Shown piece after piece: positions 9,834-21,799 of a stretch of DNA of 64,000 nt. Location: contig CM057233.1 of NCBI GenBank assembly GCA_029891385.1, positions 31,168,540 through 31,232,539 of the forward strand, given 5' to 3'. Source of the DNA: Erythroxylum novogranatense. Taxonomy: Eukaryota > Streptophyta > Magnoliopsida > Malpighiales > Erythroxylaceae. Under the pieces are notes generated by a model. It was not told the DNA's origin. It searched no databases and worked only from the letters and a program-made list of their open reading frames with translations. The position numbers and the translations under genes are program-made. Position 1 is the stretch's first letter. Each line of letters starts with the position of its first letter.

Positions 9834-11649
9834 ATTGTGGCATAGGATGATCCAACATATTGGACTCCTCAAGAATTGCCCATGTGACCTCATTAAATGG
9901 GATCACATGGTTGGCAAGAATAAGGACTTACCGAGCCAATTATGTGTTTTACATGAATCTATATGAAAGTGGAAGGTTGTTAAATGATTGAAGAATTATG
10001 AATGTTTGATGATTGATGAATAAGTGAATTATGATAAATTATGATGATGATATGCATGGTTGATTGGTTTACTAATGTTTGTATTATGATTTTGTGAGGA
10101 ATTGTTAAATGCATGGATAAGTGAATGAACATGCTTATGATATAAACGTAAATGTGTTACCTACGGAGCATTAGCTCACCCCCACCAATTTCAGGAAATG
10201 AGCAGGATCCCGAGGAGCGGGCTTAAGGCATACTCCAAGAAGTTTCTTTTGTTGTTTTTGAATTTGAAATCATTTTTGTAACATCAATGCTTTAGTTGCA
10301 TTTTGAGAAAATGTTGTATTTTGAAGTTTCATGTAATTGGGCTTAAAATGCCCACTAAAGCATTGTATGAATATGATAGGTTTTGATGATGATGAATGAA
10401 GGAATTATGAAAGCAAGAATGATAAGTTTTAATGTATTTGAGAAATTCATGTATGTATAAGACAAATTGCATCATTGTTATAGTATAGATGTTATTAGAT
10501 GATTAAGAATGTGATTGTGTTAGTTGGATATGGTTTGAGAATGGCTAGAAAGCTAAGAGTGTGTTGCTGCCCTTAAATGTAGAATTGTTGTGCAGGTTAT
10601 GGTCTAGATTGAAGAATTGGGTTAGGAATAAAATAGGGGAAGTGCTGTCAAATTTTTCCAAAAATTGTGCAGCAACTTCCACTGATTTTAGAGTAGTTTA
10701 GGGTTGAATTGGTTTAGATGGTCTGCTTGAAGAATGTAGGAAATGATTAGAGCTTTCCAACAATATAAAATTTGTCCCAATTGGACTTAGGATGAAAAAG
10801 TTATGAGAGTGGGAAGGTTTCAGCCACTGTTGTTAGTCATGAAATTTTGCAGCAACTTTGAAAGGATTTTTCACCCAATTAGAGACTGATTTGGTTTCTG
10901 TTTTCTTCATGAAAATGTAGATTATCTTTTATCTTTAAATTGAGGTATTATTTACAGATATTGGATTTAGAAATAAAAGTTATGTGGTTGGGAGTGTTGA
11001 CAGCTCTGTTCATACTGCAGAAACACTGTTCCATTGGTTTTACATTTTAGCTGAAACTTCCAGTAGGTTTTACCTCTCCTAATGACTGATCTGGCTTTAC
11101 TCCTTCATAAGAATTGTAGATTACCTTTTACCTTTCCAATGAGGTATAGTATGCCATGTTCGGAGTAAGGAGTAAGAAGTTATGGTCATTGGAAGATTGC
11201 TGTCACTATTCCCAAATACTGTTCATGTAGTCATTTGAGGCAGCCCCTTCATGCGTGGTTTTGTCCCTCTTAATGATATAATTGAGTCTTGTTTCCTTCA
11301 TAAAATAGGTAGAGGGCCTTTTTATCTTTTCAGGGAGGTATGAATTGTCCGAATCGGAGTTAAGAGCAAAAAGTTATGAGGGTCGGAAATTGGCATTTCA
11401 CTATTCATTTGGCTAATTTTTATAACGACATAAGATTTCATATCAGCTTAGGAATTGGATTTTAAATTTTGGATCCTAAGAAGATTATTTTAAATTGGAG
11501 GTTAATTACGATGAATCTTACAAATTTTTGCACGGAGGGCTTTCATTGAATTTAAACTTGTATATAGGTATGATGGTTTAGGATTAAGTAGTTGGATTCC
11601 AGCAACGGGATCCGACATCAGTTGGGCTCTGAAAACGGGGTCCAACATC

Positions 11650-11665
11650 TGTGGTATCAGAGCGA
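11650..11665 (+). other. Primer-binding site of Tekay-1
   Basis: TGTGGTATCAGAGCG lies a few bases after the LTR end CCAACA; TGGTATCAGAGC is the initiator-Met type site. Confidence 0.92.
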
Positions 11666-11890
11666 AATCGGGTTTAGGGTTTCCTAGGAACCTTAGTGGG
11701 ATTGTCTAAGGGTCAAGTCATCATGCATTTTCCTACATGAATTATATGAATTATGTGCATTGTTTTAAATGCATGGCATGCAACATTGCTTTCAAATGAG
11801 TGAATTGGCCTGTTTTAAATTGATTTACATGAATTGAACTTGTTTTATGTGAACTAAAGATTTTCACTGAATTTTTAAATTGAAGGAGTA

Positions 11891-13140
11891 ATGCCGCCTC
11901 GAAAGAGAACTCGAGGAGCTCAATCTCGGCCCAGCTCTCAGTGCGGAAGTACGGATGAGTCGTATGTTCCGCAGGATGCAGGGACCTTCCCTATCTCCGA
12001 CTCTGATGCACCAAGCGTGCAACACGAGGCGCCTCCGCCGCCTCCTCCTCAAGTGAATCCCATGGATCCCCAATTCTTCCAGGCATTCGCCCAGGCTTTC
12101 ACTTATGCCATGGGTCAAGGAAGACAGACTCAAGTGCCAGCTCCAGTAGAGAGGAGCGGCCAGTATGATAAGCTCCGGAAGTATGGAGCAGTCGACTTCA
12201 GCGGGACTACCAATCCCGAGGAAGCAGAAGCATGGCTGAAGAGGACCGAGAGGTCTGAATCGATGAAGTGCATCGATGAAGAGAAGCTCGACTATGCGGT
12301 TAGCTACTGCTGAGGGATGCCCTGACTTTGGTGGGAGTCGGTGCCCATGATCGGGAGGTACCTCGGTCTGACATGGAGGAATTCTAGAGGCCTTCGAGGA
12401 AATTTCTCAATGGTCTACATGCGGGATAAGGCCGTGGAATTTCTGAATCTCGCTCAGAGGGAGTTGAGTGTGGCAGAGTATGAGTTGAAGTTTACCCAGC
12501 TGTCACGGTATGCAGCCAATATTGTGGCAACTGAAGAAGACAAATGCCGGAAGTTTGAGGGTGGATTGCACCTAGGAATCAGGGAAAAGGTGGTGATCCA
12601 TAACTTCCGTGATTACCAGCAGCTGGTGGATGCTGCTCTTTAGGCAGAGAAATTTGAGAGCATCAGGGCTGAAGTAACTAAGAAGAGGAAGAATAGAAGC
12701 GGTTCTCAAGAAGGGCATGAGTGCTCCAGCGCCTGTGAGGAGCACTAGAACTCAGTATACTCAGAGTGTGGTGGGCAGTAGTGTTCCTGCTCAGAGTAAG
12801 CAGCCTAGGGCTATGTCAGGGCAAGCTTCCAGTGTGGCAAGTCCAGGGTGGACAGGTAGGGGTAACTTCACAAATCCCAATGTGATCGGTGTGGGAGATT
12901 TCTGAGGGGAATGTCTCTGAAGATAGGAGCATGTTTTGGTGTGGCCAAAGGGGGCACAGGATCAAGGATTGTCCCCAGACAGTCAGGCAGGAAGGGTCTC
13001 AGTCTCAGGCCCCAAGAAGAGCAGAAACAGTGGCATCTCGGCCAGTGCATAATGTGGGCAGTTCAGGAACTGCAAGGAAGACATATCCGGCAGGGAGACC
13101 TAGAGGACAGAGTCAGGCACCAGCGAGAGTCTTTGCCATG
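11891..13140 (+). pseudogene. Tekay-1 gag
   Basis: Starts MPPRKRTRGAQSR at the first ATG after the leader. The first 140 residues have a Pro-rich N-terminus and the start of the retrotransposon gag domain (GAVDFSGTTNPEEAEAWLK). Frame changes near 12310, a stop at about 12641 (DAAL then TAG, ahead of AEKFES), another shift near 12716 and one near 12890 break the frame. The next segments recover the gag domain (LNLAQRELSVAEYELKFTQL) and a zinc knuckle CGQRGHRIKDC near 12952 whose first cysteine is missing. Several breaks could be restored by one inserted base, which matters because the nearby 5' LTR shows homopolymer loss. Confidence 0.88.
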
Positions 13141-13560
13141 ACCAGGGAAGAAGCTGCAGTCGCTCCGGAAGTAGTGACGGGTATGGCTATGCTATTTGAC
13201 TCTCCTGTTTATGTGTTAATTGATACTGGCTCTACACATTCGTTTGTATCTGCAAGTATGAATATGCATCTTTGTATGTCCCGAGGTTATGAATAACTTT
13301 CGGTTGTTAGTACTCCTTTAGGGAGTAAGGTGGTGATTAGTATGATCTATAAAATTGTGAGCTCTGTATTGTGTGCTAGATCGGTAGTAGATCTATTACC
13401 TCTAGACCTTCAAGGATTGGATGTTATATTGGGAATGGATGTCATGGAGAGGTACTGGTAAGCTAGGCGTAGTTTGAAAGAAGTAGAGTTTGATCCGGCA
13501 ATGATCGAAGTGGTCTTGAGGGGATAGGAAGCTGCCGGTCTGAGGATCATTTCACTCTGT
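13141..13560 (+). pseudogene. Tekay-1 aspartic protease
   Basis: Contains the catalytic motif VLIDTGSTHSFVS (13207-13245) and the downstream LDVILGMD motif (about 13417-13440), the usual start and end of a Ty3/gypsy protease. A stop at 13294 follows SRGYE, where a Gln is plausible (CAA to TAA), and further stops occur at about 13460 and 13525. The linker to RT is degraded. Confidence 0.85.
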
Positions 13561-13766
13561 TGGTGACGATTATGATGAGCCAAGGTGTGAGGCCTTCTTG
13601 GCGCATATAGTGGATCCGAAGTGAATGTGGGCGATTAGAAGATTATCGGGTTGTAAGGGAGTTTCTGATGTATTCCCGGAGGAATTACTAGGGTTGCGCG
13701 GTGAGGAAATTGAGTTCGAAATTGACTTGATTCCTAACCGCGCCAATCTCCATACCACCCTATAGA

Positions 13767-14530
13767 ATGGCTCCAGTTGAATTGAGAGAACTCAAGGAGC
13801 AATTGCAGGAATTGTTAGAGAAGCAGTTCATTAGGCCGAGTTCTTCACCTTGGGGAGCTCCGGTCCTGTTTGTTAGGAAGAAGGATGGAACGTGGAGAAT
13901 GTGTATAGACTACAGGAAGCTCAATAAGATGACGATTCAGAACAAGTATCCTCTGCCGAGGATAGATGATTTATTCGATCAGCTGCAGGGAGCAAGCGTC
14001 TTTTCGAAGATTGACTTAAGATCAGGATATCATCAACTCCGAATCAGGGAGTCTGATGTAAGTAAGATAGCTTTCAGGACCCGTTACGGGCACTATGAAT
14101 TTAGGGTCATGCCCTTCGGATTGACCAATGCTCCAGCTGCCTTCATGGATCTGATGAACCGGATGTTTAATGAATTCTTAGATCAGTTTGTCATTGTGTT
14201 CATTGATGACATTCTGGTCTATTCTAAGGATGAAGGAGAGCATGACAAACATCTCGAATAGTCCGCAGAGACCGAGAGAATAGAGTCTGTATGCCAAATT
14301 CAGCAAGTGTGAATTTTGGTTGATGAAGTAGTTTTCCTTGGACATGTGATTTCCAGCAAAGGGATTCATGTTGATCCAAGAAAAGTAGAAGCAATAAGTG
14401 AATTGGCAAGAGCCTAAGCCGTTGAAAGAGGTAAGAAGCTTCCTAGGGTTGGCAGGCTATTACAGGAGATTCGTCGAAGGATTCTCAATAATAGCTGCCC
14501 CTATGACTAAACTGTTAAGAAAGAATCAGC
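13767..14530 (+). pseudogene. Tekay-1 reverse transcriptase
   Basis: The open part (164 codons, 13767-14261) begins at the conserved [13 protein letters not shown] segment. It carries [19 protein letters not shown] (catalytic Asp83), [14 protein letters not shown] and FIDDILVYS (Asp147 and Asp148), the usual gypsy form of the YxDD box. After KHLE a stop and frameshifts break the thumb region, though FLGHVIS and the connection domain can still be traced to about 14530. It would copy element RNA into cDNA. Confidence 0.93.
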
Positions 14531-14583
14531 GGTTCATATGGAGTGAGGAATGTTAGAAGAGCTTTGAGGAGCTCAAGAACAGA

Positions 14584-15141
14584 TTGACAAGGGCTCCAGT
14601 ATTGGTTTTGCCCAATGAAAATCAGGGGTATACAGTATATAGTGATGCTTCGAGAAGAGGCTTAGGCTGTGTTTTAATGCAGAATGACAAAGTGATAGCT
14701 TATGCTTCGCGGCAGTTGAAGTCATACGAGTTGAATTATCCAACTCATGATCTGGAATTGGCAGCAGTGATTTTTGCCTTAAAGATATGGAGACACTACT
14801 TGTATGGGGTTCAGACCAGAATTTTCACGGACCACAAAAGCCTTAAATACATTATGAGTCAGAAAGAGTTGAACTTGAGGCAGAGACGATGGTTGGAGTT
14901 GCTCAAGGACTATGACCTGATGATAGAGTATCATCCAGGCAAAGCGAATGTAGTAGCAGATGCCTTGAGCAGAAAGTCATCCATAGCTTATGTGCAATCG
15001 GTTTACTTGCCTCTGTTGGAACAGATGGCCAAGTTGAAGATCAGTTTACAGCGGGATGAGTCAGATGGTATTCTTGCTCAATTCAGGGTGAGACCTATCC
15101 TCAGGGAGAAGGTCAAGGAGTTGCAGGAGCGAGATCTGTAA
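14584..15141 (+). pseudogene. Tekay-1 RNase H
   Basis: 185 codons open. The catalytic acids are all visible: Asp21 in VYSDASRRG, Glu58 in HDLELAAV, Asp83 in FTDHKSLKY and Asp126 in [20 protein letters not shown] is the typical gypsy signature. A TAA at 15139 separates it from integrase in the same general frame. The domain removes RNA from the RNA:DNA hybrid. Confidence 0.92.
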
Positions 15142-15186
15142 TTAAGTAAGCTGAGAGATGAAATTCAACATGGCAAGCAGTCAGAA

Positions 15187-16296
15187 GTGCAAGTGAGGGA
15201 TGATGGGATTATGATGGTCAGAAACAGGTTATGTATTCCGAATGATAAGGCAGTTAAGGATGAGATCATGGATGAGGCACACAATGCGCCTTATTCCATG
15301 CATCCAGGCAGTACCAGAATGTACAGAGATCTGAAGGAACATTTCTGGTGGAAAGGTATGAAGAAAGATGTAGCTGAATATGTGAGCAGATGTCTAGTGT
15401 GTCAGCAAGTCAAGGCTGAACACCAGGCACCTTCAGGCATGTTGCAGCCATTGTCCATTCCTGAATGGAAGTGGCAAAGGATCACGATGGATTTTCTGAT
15501 GGGTTTGCCTAGAACCAACAAGAAGCATGATGCCATTTAGGTTATAGTTGATCGGTTGACCAAGTCAGCCCATTTTCTGGCAATCAAGCAAACAAATTCA
15601 TTGCAAGTTTTGGCCAGGAAGTATATTGATGAAGTGGTAAGATTGCATGGAATTCCGGATTCCATAGTATCCGACAGGGATCCACGATTCACCTCGAGAT
15701 TTTGGGGAAGTCTGCAGCAAGCATTAGGAACTAAGCTGAATTTCAGTACGGCATTTCATCCTCAGACGGATGGTCAGTCTGAGAGGACAATCCAGACTCT
15801 AGAGGGGATGCTTAGAGCATGTGTCATGGACTTCAGAGGAGCATGGGATGATCATTTTCCGTTGGTCGAATTTGCCTATAACAATTCGTACCATTCGAGC
15901 ATACAGATGGCTCCTTATGAAGCCCTTTATGGCAGAAGATGCAGAACTCCGATATGTTGGGATGAGGAAGGTGAGAGGAAGCTAGTGGGACCAGAGTTGG
16001 TCCAGATGACAGTTGAGAAAGTGGATGTGATTAAACAGCGACTTAAGGCAGCCCAGGACAGAATGAAAAGCTATGCCGATGCTAACAGAAAAGAAATGGA
16101 GTATGCAGTGGGTGACAAGGTGTTCCTCAAGACGTCTCCATGGAAGGGAGTTATGAGATTCGGGAAGAAGGGGAAGTTAAGTCCTCGCTATGTGGGTCCG
16201 TATGAAGTTCTAGAGAGGATTGGGCCGTTGGCCTCTGATCGGCATTGCCGCCAGAATTGTCACAGATTCATGATGTATTCCATGTCTCGATGCTGA
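15187..16296 (+). pseudogene. Tekay-1 integrase
   Basis: The N-terminal HHCC zinc domain (His32, His39, Cys69, Cys72 of the first segment: AHNAPYSMHPG ... CLVCQQVKAEH) is followed by the core. A TAG at 15538-15540 replaces the usual Trp just before [12 protein letters not shown]. The second segment has VSDRDPRF (catalytic Asp40) and [10 protein letters not shown] (Glu76), giving the D,D-35-E spacing. The GPY-like region ([17 protein letters not shown]) is present. A frameshift near 16240 moves reading into the next frame. Confidence 0.92.
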
Positions 16297-16542
16297 GAGG
16301 GTACAGATCAGATCCTTCTCACATCATTCAGACCTCAAAAGTTCAGCTGAGCGATGATTTAAGCTATGAAGAGATGCCTGTGGCAATTCTGGATAGCAAG
16401 GATAAGATCCTCGAGAACAAGACAATCAAACTAGTCAAAGTCCCGTGGAGGAATCATGCAGATGAAGAGGCGGCGGGAGCCTCGGGATGCAATCAGAGCG
16501 AGACCACACCTCTTGATGAACTGTAAGAATTTCGAGGACTAA
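16297..16542 (+). pseudogene. Tekay-1 integrase C-terminal chromodomain
   Basis: After [12 protein letters not shown] the frame reads VQLSDDLSYEEMPVAILDSKDK ... VKVPWRNHADEEA, the chromodomain-like module of Tekay/Del chromoviruses, thought to steer integration to heterochromatin. A late frameshift changes the end; in the other frame it closes with NFED then TAA at 16540-16542, the usual terminus just before the PPT. Two 1-base changes are inferred. Confidence 0.85.
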
Positions 16543-16548
16543 ATTTCT

Positions 16549-16560
16549 TAAGGGGAGAAA
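16549..16560 (+). other. Polypurine tract of Tekay-1
   Basis: AAGGGGAGAAA directly precedes the 3' LTR start TGTTAGCCC. Confidence 0.88.
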
Positions 16561-19500
16561 TGTTAGCCCAAAATTTTATTTTATTTTATTTTATTATTAT
16601 TTTTTTTAAGCATGATTAAAGGAAATTAAAGCTTTCATTATTAAGTAAATTAGCATTGATTAAATTAGGTAGCATGAATTAAAAGGAATTAATGAGTTAG
16701 GTGAAGAATTAATGGAAGTAAATATGTTAGTTGGTTAGTTAGATTAAAATTTAATGAAATGGGCTTTAAATGAGGTAGGAAGGAGAAGAGCATAAATTGG
16801 GCTTTAAATGAGTTAGTGGGCTTTGAGTAGTGTAGGGAATTAAAAGAAGAAAAGAAGATAAGAGAAGAGGAAATGAAGATGGGCTTTGGGCTTGGGCTTA
16901 GTTTTTAAGTGAGGAGTATAAAAGGATGAAGAAAGGAGTAAGTTGTAGGTTAAAGAAAGGAAGAAACGAAAATAGAAGGAGAGGGAGAGGTGAGTGTCGT
17001 ATGGCATAAGGAGAAAGAAGAAGAAGATAGTTAGGTCTTCATTTTCCAAGAGTTTGAAGAAGAGTTGGAAGAAAGTCAAAGAGATAAAAAGGTGGAGAAT
17101 ACTTCAAGCTTCAATTTAAACCAAGTTAGCACTTGTGTTGGTGGAGATTTAAGGTAAGCCTTGAGTTAAGGTTTAAGTTCTTGGTTGGGTTTTTGGTTAG
17201 AAAGAGTAGAAATGGAATGGGTATTGTGATTCCACCATTGATTTCATAAAGGATGTATTGTGGTTTCTCAATTGAAGTTGAGTTGACTTTGGGTTATTTG
17301 ATTTTCATGAAGTTGACCAAAGGAGAGAAAGAAGAGAAGAAGGAGAAGGAGAAGAGTATCATTGAACCAAGAATTGTCAAGTGAAAGAGGTGGGTTACAC
17401 CTTTACTTTTATGTTTTGAGCATTTAATGTAAATTCAATAAATGACATTAATGATAGTTGTTGATGGTTGATAATGTTTGTGTTAGTTGAGGTTAAATGA
17501 TATTTATGATATTTATTGCTTGTGTTGTTGATATTGATGATTGCATTGAACGTTATTATGGTTGTTGAAAACCATAAATGAATGATATGAATGCTATAGT
17601 TGTGGTTGTTGGATAATTGTACGTGTTATGGTATGTGATTATAAATGTTGAAATGATGATTGGAAATGCTTGGAATTGTTGAGTTGAGAATGTATGAATG
17701 ATGAGTTATATGTGAATGAAAATAATGCATGTTGATGATTGGATGATGTTTGAGTTGGTTGAGAAACTAACTTGCATGAACATGATGAAAAAGGGATATA
17801 AATGAAATAGCTTAAATGAGCATGAATGTGCAATATGAATTATGCATGAATTATACGATATGAAATATGATGAAAAGATGATTTTTTTTTAGAAACAATG
17901 AATTGGACAAGAACAGTCCAATTTTATGATGATGCATGATTAATATGTTAAGTGGGTAAGGTATAGTCCTCAAGATATGTCACGTGCACGTTGACCAAGA
18001 AGCCTTCGCCCGGCTGCCCGATTGTGGCATAGGATGATCCAACATATTGGACTCCTCAAGAATTGCCCATGTGACCTCATTAAATGGGATCACATGGTTG
18101 GCAAGAATAAGGACTTACCGAGCCAATTATGTGTTTTACATGAATCTATATGAAAGTGGAAGGTTGTTAAATGATTGAAGAATTATGAATGTTTGATGAT
18201 TGATGAATAAGTGAATTATGATAAATTATGATGATGATATGCATGGTTGATTGGTTTACTAATGTGTGTATTATGATTTTGTGAGGAATTGTTAAATGCA
18301 TGGATAAGTGAATGAACATGCTTATGATATAAACGTAAATGTGTTACCTACGGAGCATTAGCTCACCCCCACCAATTTCAGGAAATGAGCAGGATCCCGA
18401 GGAGCGGGCTTAAGGCATACTCCAAGAAGTTTCTTTTGTTGTTTTTGAATTTGAAATCATTTTTGTAACATCAATGCTTTAGTTGCATTTTGAGAAAATG
18501 TTGTATTTTGAAGTTTCATGTAATTGGGCTTAAAATGCCCACTAAAGCATTGTATGAATATGATAGGTTTTGATGATGATGAATGAAGGAATTATGAAAG
18601 CAAGAATGATAAGTTTTAATGTATTTGAGAAATTCATGTATGTATAAGACAAATTGCATCATTGTTATAGTATAGATGTTATTAGATGATTAAGAATGTG
18701 ATTGTGTTAGTTGGATATGGTTTGAGAATGGCTAGAAAGCTAAGAGTGTGTTGCTGCCCTTAAATGTAGAATTGTTGTGCAGGTTATGGTCTAGATTGAA
18801 GAATTGGGTTAGGAATAAAATAGGGGAAGTGCTGTCAAATTTTTCCCAAAAATTGTGCAGCAACTTCCACTTGATTTTAGAGTAGTTTAGGGGTTGAATT
18901 GGTTTAGATGGTCTTCTTGAAGAATGTAGGACATGATTAGAGCTTTCCAACAATATAAAATTTGTCCCAATTGGACTTAGGATGAAAAAGTTATGAGAGT
19001 GGGAAGGTTTCAGCCACTGTTGTTAGTCATGAAATTTTTGCAGCAACTTTGAAAGGATTTTTCACCCAATTAGAGACTGATTTGGTTTCTGTTTTCTTCA
19101 TGAAAAATGTAGATTATCTTTTTATCTTTAAATTGAGGTATGATTTACAGATATTGGATTTAGAAATAAAAAGTTATGTGGTTGGGAGTGTTGACAGCTA
19201 CTGTTCATACTGCAGAAACACTGTTCCATTGGTTTTACATTTTAGCTGAAACTTCCAGTAGGTTTTTACCTCTCCTAATGACTGATCTGGCTTTTACTCC
19301 CTTCATAAGAATTGTAGATTACCTTTTTACCTTTCCAATGAGGTATAGTATGCCATGTTCGGAGTAAGGAGTAAGAAGTTATGGTCATTGGAAGATTGCT
19401 GTCACTATTCCCAAATACTGTTCATGTAGTCATTTGAGGCAGCCCCTTCATGCGTGGTTTTGTCCCTCTTAATGATATAATTGAGTCTTGTTTCCTTCAT

Positions 19501-19846
19501 AAAATAGGTAGAGGGCCTTTTTATCTTTTCAGGGAGGTATGAATTGTCCGAATCGGAGTTAAGAGCAAAAAGTTATGAGGGTCGGAAATTGGCATTTTAC
19601 TATTCATTTGGCTAATTTTTATAACGACATAAGATTTCATATCAGCTTAGGAATTGGATTTTAAATTTTGGATCCTAAGAAGATTATTTTAAATTGGAGG
19701 TTAATTACGATGAATCTTACAAATTTTTGCACGGAGGGCTTTCATTGAATTTAAACTTGTATATAGGTATGATGGTTTAGGATTAAGTAGTTGGATTCCA
19801 GCAACGGGATCCGACATCAGTTGGGCTCTGGAAACGGGGTCCAACA
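16561..19846 (+). mobile_element. Tekay-1 3' LTR (3286 bp)
   Basis: Same sequence as the 5' LTR with very few substitutions. Its homopolymers in 18830-19340 are longer by one base at about a dozen places. Ends GGGGTCCAACA, followed by the ATTTA target duplication. Confidence 0.95.
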
Positions 19847-20429
19847 ATTTATCCTCATATAACACTCAATTCATATAATTTGTCTTAATCACGTAAATCT
19901 CATCTTTACCAAACTAACTTCTTAATTCTTATTCTTATTTTAACCCAATTTTTACCGAAAATCGGGCAGCATAATGGCTGTATTTTGACAGCCCAAAAAT
20001 TCCTGGAAAGGAAAAAATACACTTCTAATATCTCAACCCAACAACATAAATCAACATCAGACCTTCCGTCCGGAATCCGAAACACCAGCAGAAACGCACA
20101 TCTAAACCTAACACTTCAAAAATCCTCAATCGATCATACAAAATCTCAATCAATCCCAACCACATTCAAAATCTCAAATCCATATGCAAAATCCACATTC
20201 AATATCCAATTACATACATAAAGCATAATCATACTCAGTTATGATCATAAAATCAATATCCAAGTCTCGAATTCATATACATCCCGTAATAACTGCTTTA
20301 TATACACAAAAGGCAATTCAAGACAAAAACAATATCAATTCTCAATTTATACAAAAATACAAATGCGGCAAAATCGAACTTGATGCTCTTTCATCCGATC
20401 TCCTGTTGAGAAACCTGGAGACGGGGATG

Positions 20430-20875
20430 AAAGGGGGGTGAGCTTGGAAGCTCGTGGGTAATATATTTATAAAATGAATAATAAGCAGAAATCATTTTTC
20501 ATAATTTTTAGCCAAAGGGCTTATCTTTTTCAAACTTTTCAACTTTTCAAGCATTTTCTTCAAAACTTTCAATTTTTCAAACTTTTCATATCAAATTTCT
20601 ATAATTTCATGGTTGAAAACCCTTTTTCTCATTTCTCAAAATTTCTCATAAACATGAATGCAATCACATCAGATCACAAAACACATAAACTCTTAACTCA
20701 ATACATAAAACACATCAAACGGTTTGGGTTGGTCCTATCGAGCGTCTTGCACATTCCGCAAGATATTCACATGCGGCCAGTGAATGAGGGGAGTCCGAAA
20801 TCGAAACTCCTAAGCCACTTGCGGGCAGCCGGGAGAAGGCTATAAACAAGTAGAGACAGTGCACTGACTCACAAA
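20430..20875 (-). promoter_or_regulatory. Conserved LTR blocks C and B of the 6-kb LTR
   Basis: GGGGTGAGCTTGGAAGCTCG at about 20436 is block C and GGGCAGCCGGGAGAAGGCT at about 20824 is block B, followed by AGTGCACTGAC, a degraded form of the palindrome. Both are inverted, in keeping with the LTR orientation. Confidence 0.55.
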
Positions 20876-21799
20876 AGGACCTGACGAAACCCACATAACA
20901 CATAAGCGGAAAGAGAATTCAAATTGCCCAAGGCATTTTTCAAAAATCTTAATTTTCTAAATCTTCATATCATCATATCAAATCGTGTCAAAATGCTTGA
21001 CACATGCACACATATTCACATTCATTTATATAACAATCATATTCAATTACTCAATTAATCGTATATCAATCAAATGCATAAAAAGGAATGCAAGTATTTC
21101 TTTCAACCCACAATCAACATATATTAATGCATAAAACAGCATGGTTCACATTTTTCAAAAATGCGAAAACACAATTTTCATAATTCTTGTATTCTCAATT
21201 TTTCTACAATTTTCCCGAATCATTTTCAAACATTTTAACAAAACCCTTTGAATAATTATTTTCAAATCCTTTAAAAACATAATTTAAGAAATATTATTCT
21301 TTTCTTGATTTTTCAAAATCACATAATTTACTCATAATTCAAAATATAAATACATCACCCACCTCGAATTGACGCTAATACTTTGTCCAAAGCATCGAAT
21401 CTCCAAATTCCTTCTTCTTTCCTCAACCTTAAAATTCCCTAAGCCATAATTATCCAAAATAAATATCATAATTCACTTAAACTATTTACCTTCGAAAAAG
21501 TCTTGAAAAACTTTACCTTAATTTCCCTCATGAAGTATAAAGGCTTAGGGCTCAATCAAAAATCCTATTCTTCAACTAAAAAAGTAATTTTATAACTCTT
21601 CACACCGAACACCAAAGTTCGCAAATTTGGTATCAATAAAAAGCTCAAAGAAAACTCTACAACTTTCATGAAGAGTTTAAAAACCCATATGGCCCCTAAG
21701 AGAGTCAAACACTACTTGATTTAAAAACTAATTTAGCCATTAATAGGGTCATAAATTGCTTTAAAGTTGCTGCCACTAAAATTAAATTTCCCTACACAA

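Larger units (their letters stand above)
8388..11647 (+). mobile_element. Tekay-1 5' LTR (3260 bp)
   Basis: Starts TGTTAGCCCC and ends GGGGTCCAACA. A probable TATA box lies only ~350 bp in, so most of the LTR would be transcribed. Block A is at 9207-9220, block B at 9792-9833 and block C at 10157-10190. Degenerate 180-200 bp modules fill 10750-11400. Against the 3' LTR, 10640-11130 shows about a dozen one-base losses, nearly all in homopolymers. Confidence 0.95.
8388..19846 (+). mobile_element. Tekay-1: complete chromoviral Ty3/gypsy element
   Basis: An 11.46-kb element with near-identical LTRs (8388-11647 and 16561-19846), an initiator-Met PBS, gag, protease, RT, RNase H, integrase, chromodomain, PPT, and a perfect 5-bp target duplication ATTTA (8383-8387 and 19847-19851). 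Gene order and the C-terminal chromodomain place it in the Tekay/Del chromovirus group. LTR identity looks close to 99 percent apart from one patch, so insertion was recent, yet gag-pol carries many frameshifts and stops. It is nested in the minus-strand 6-kb LTR. Confidence 0.95.
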
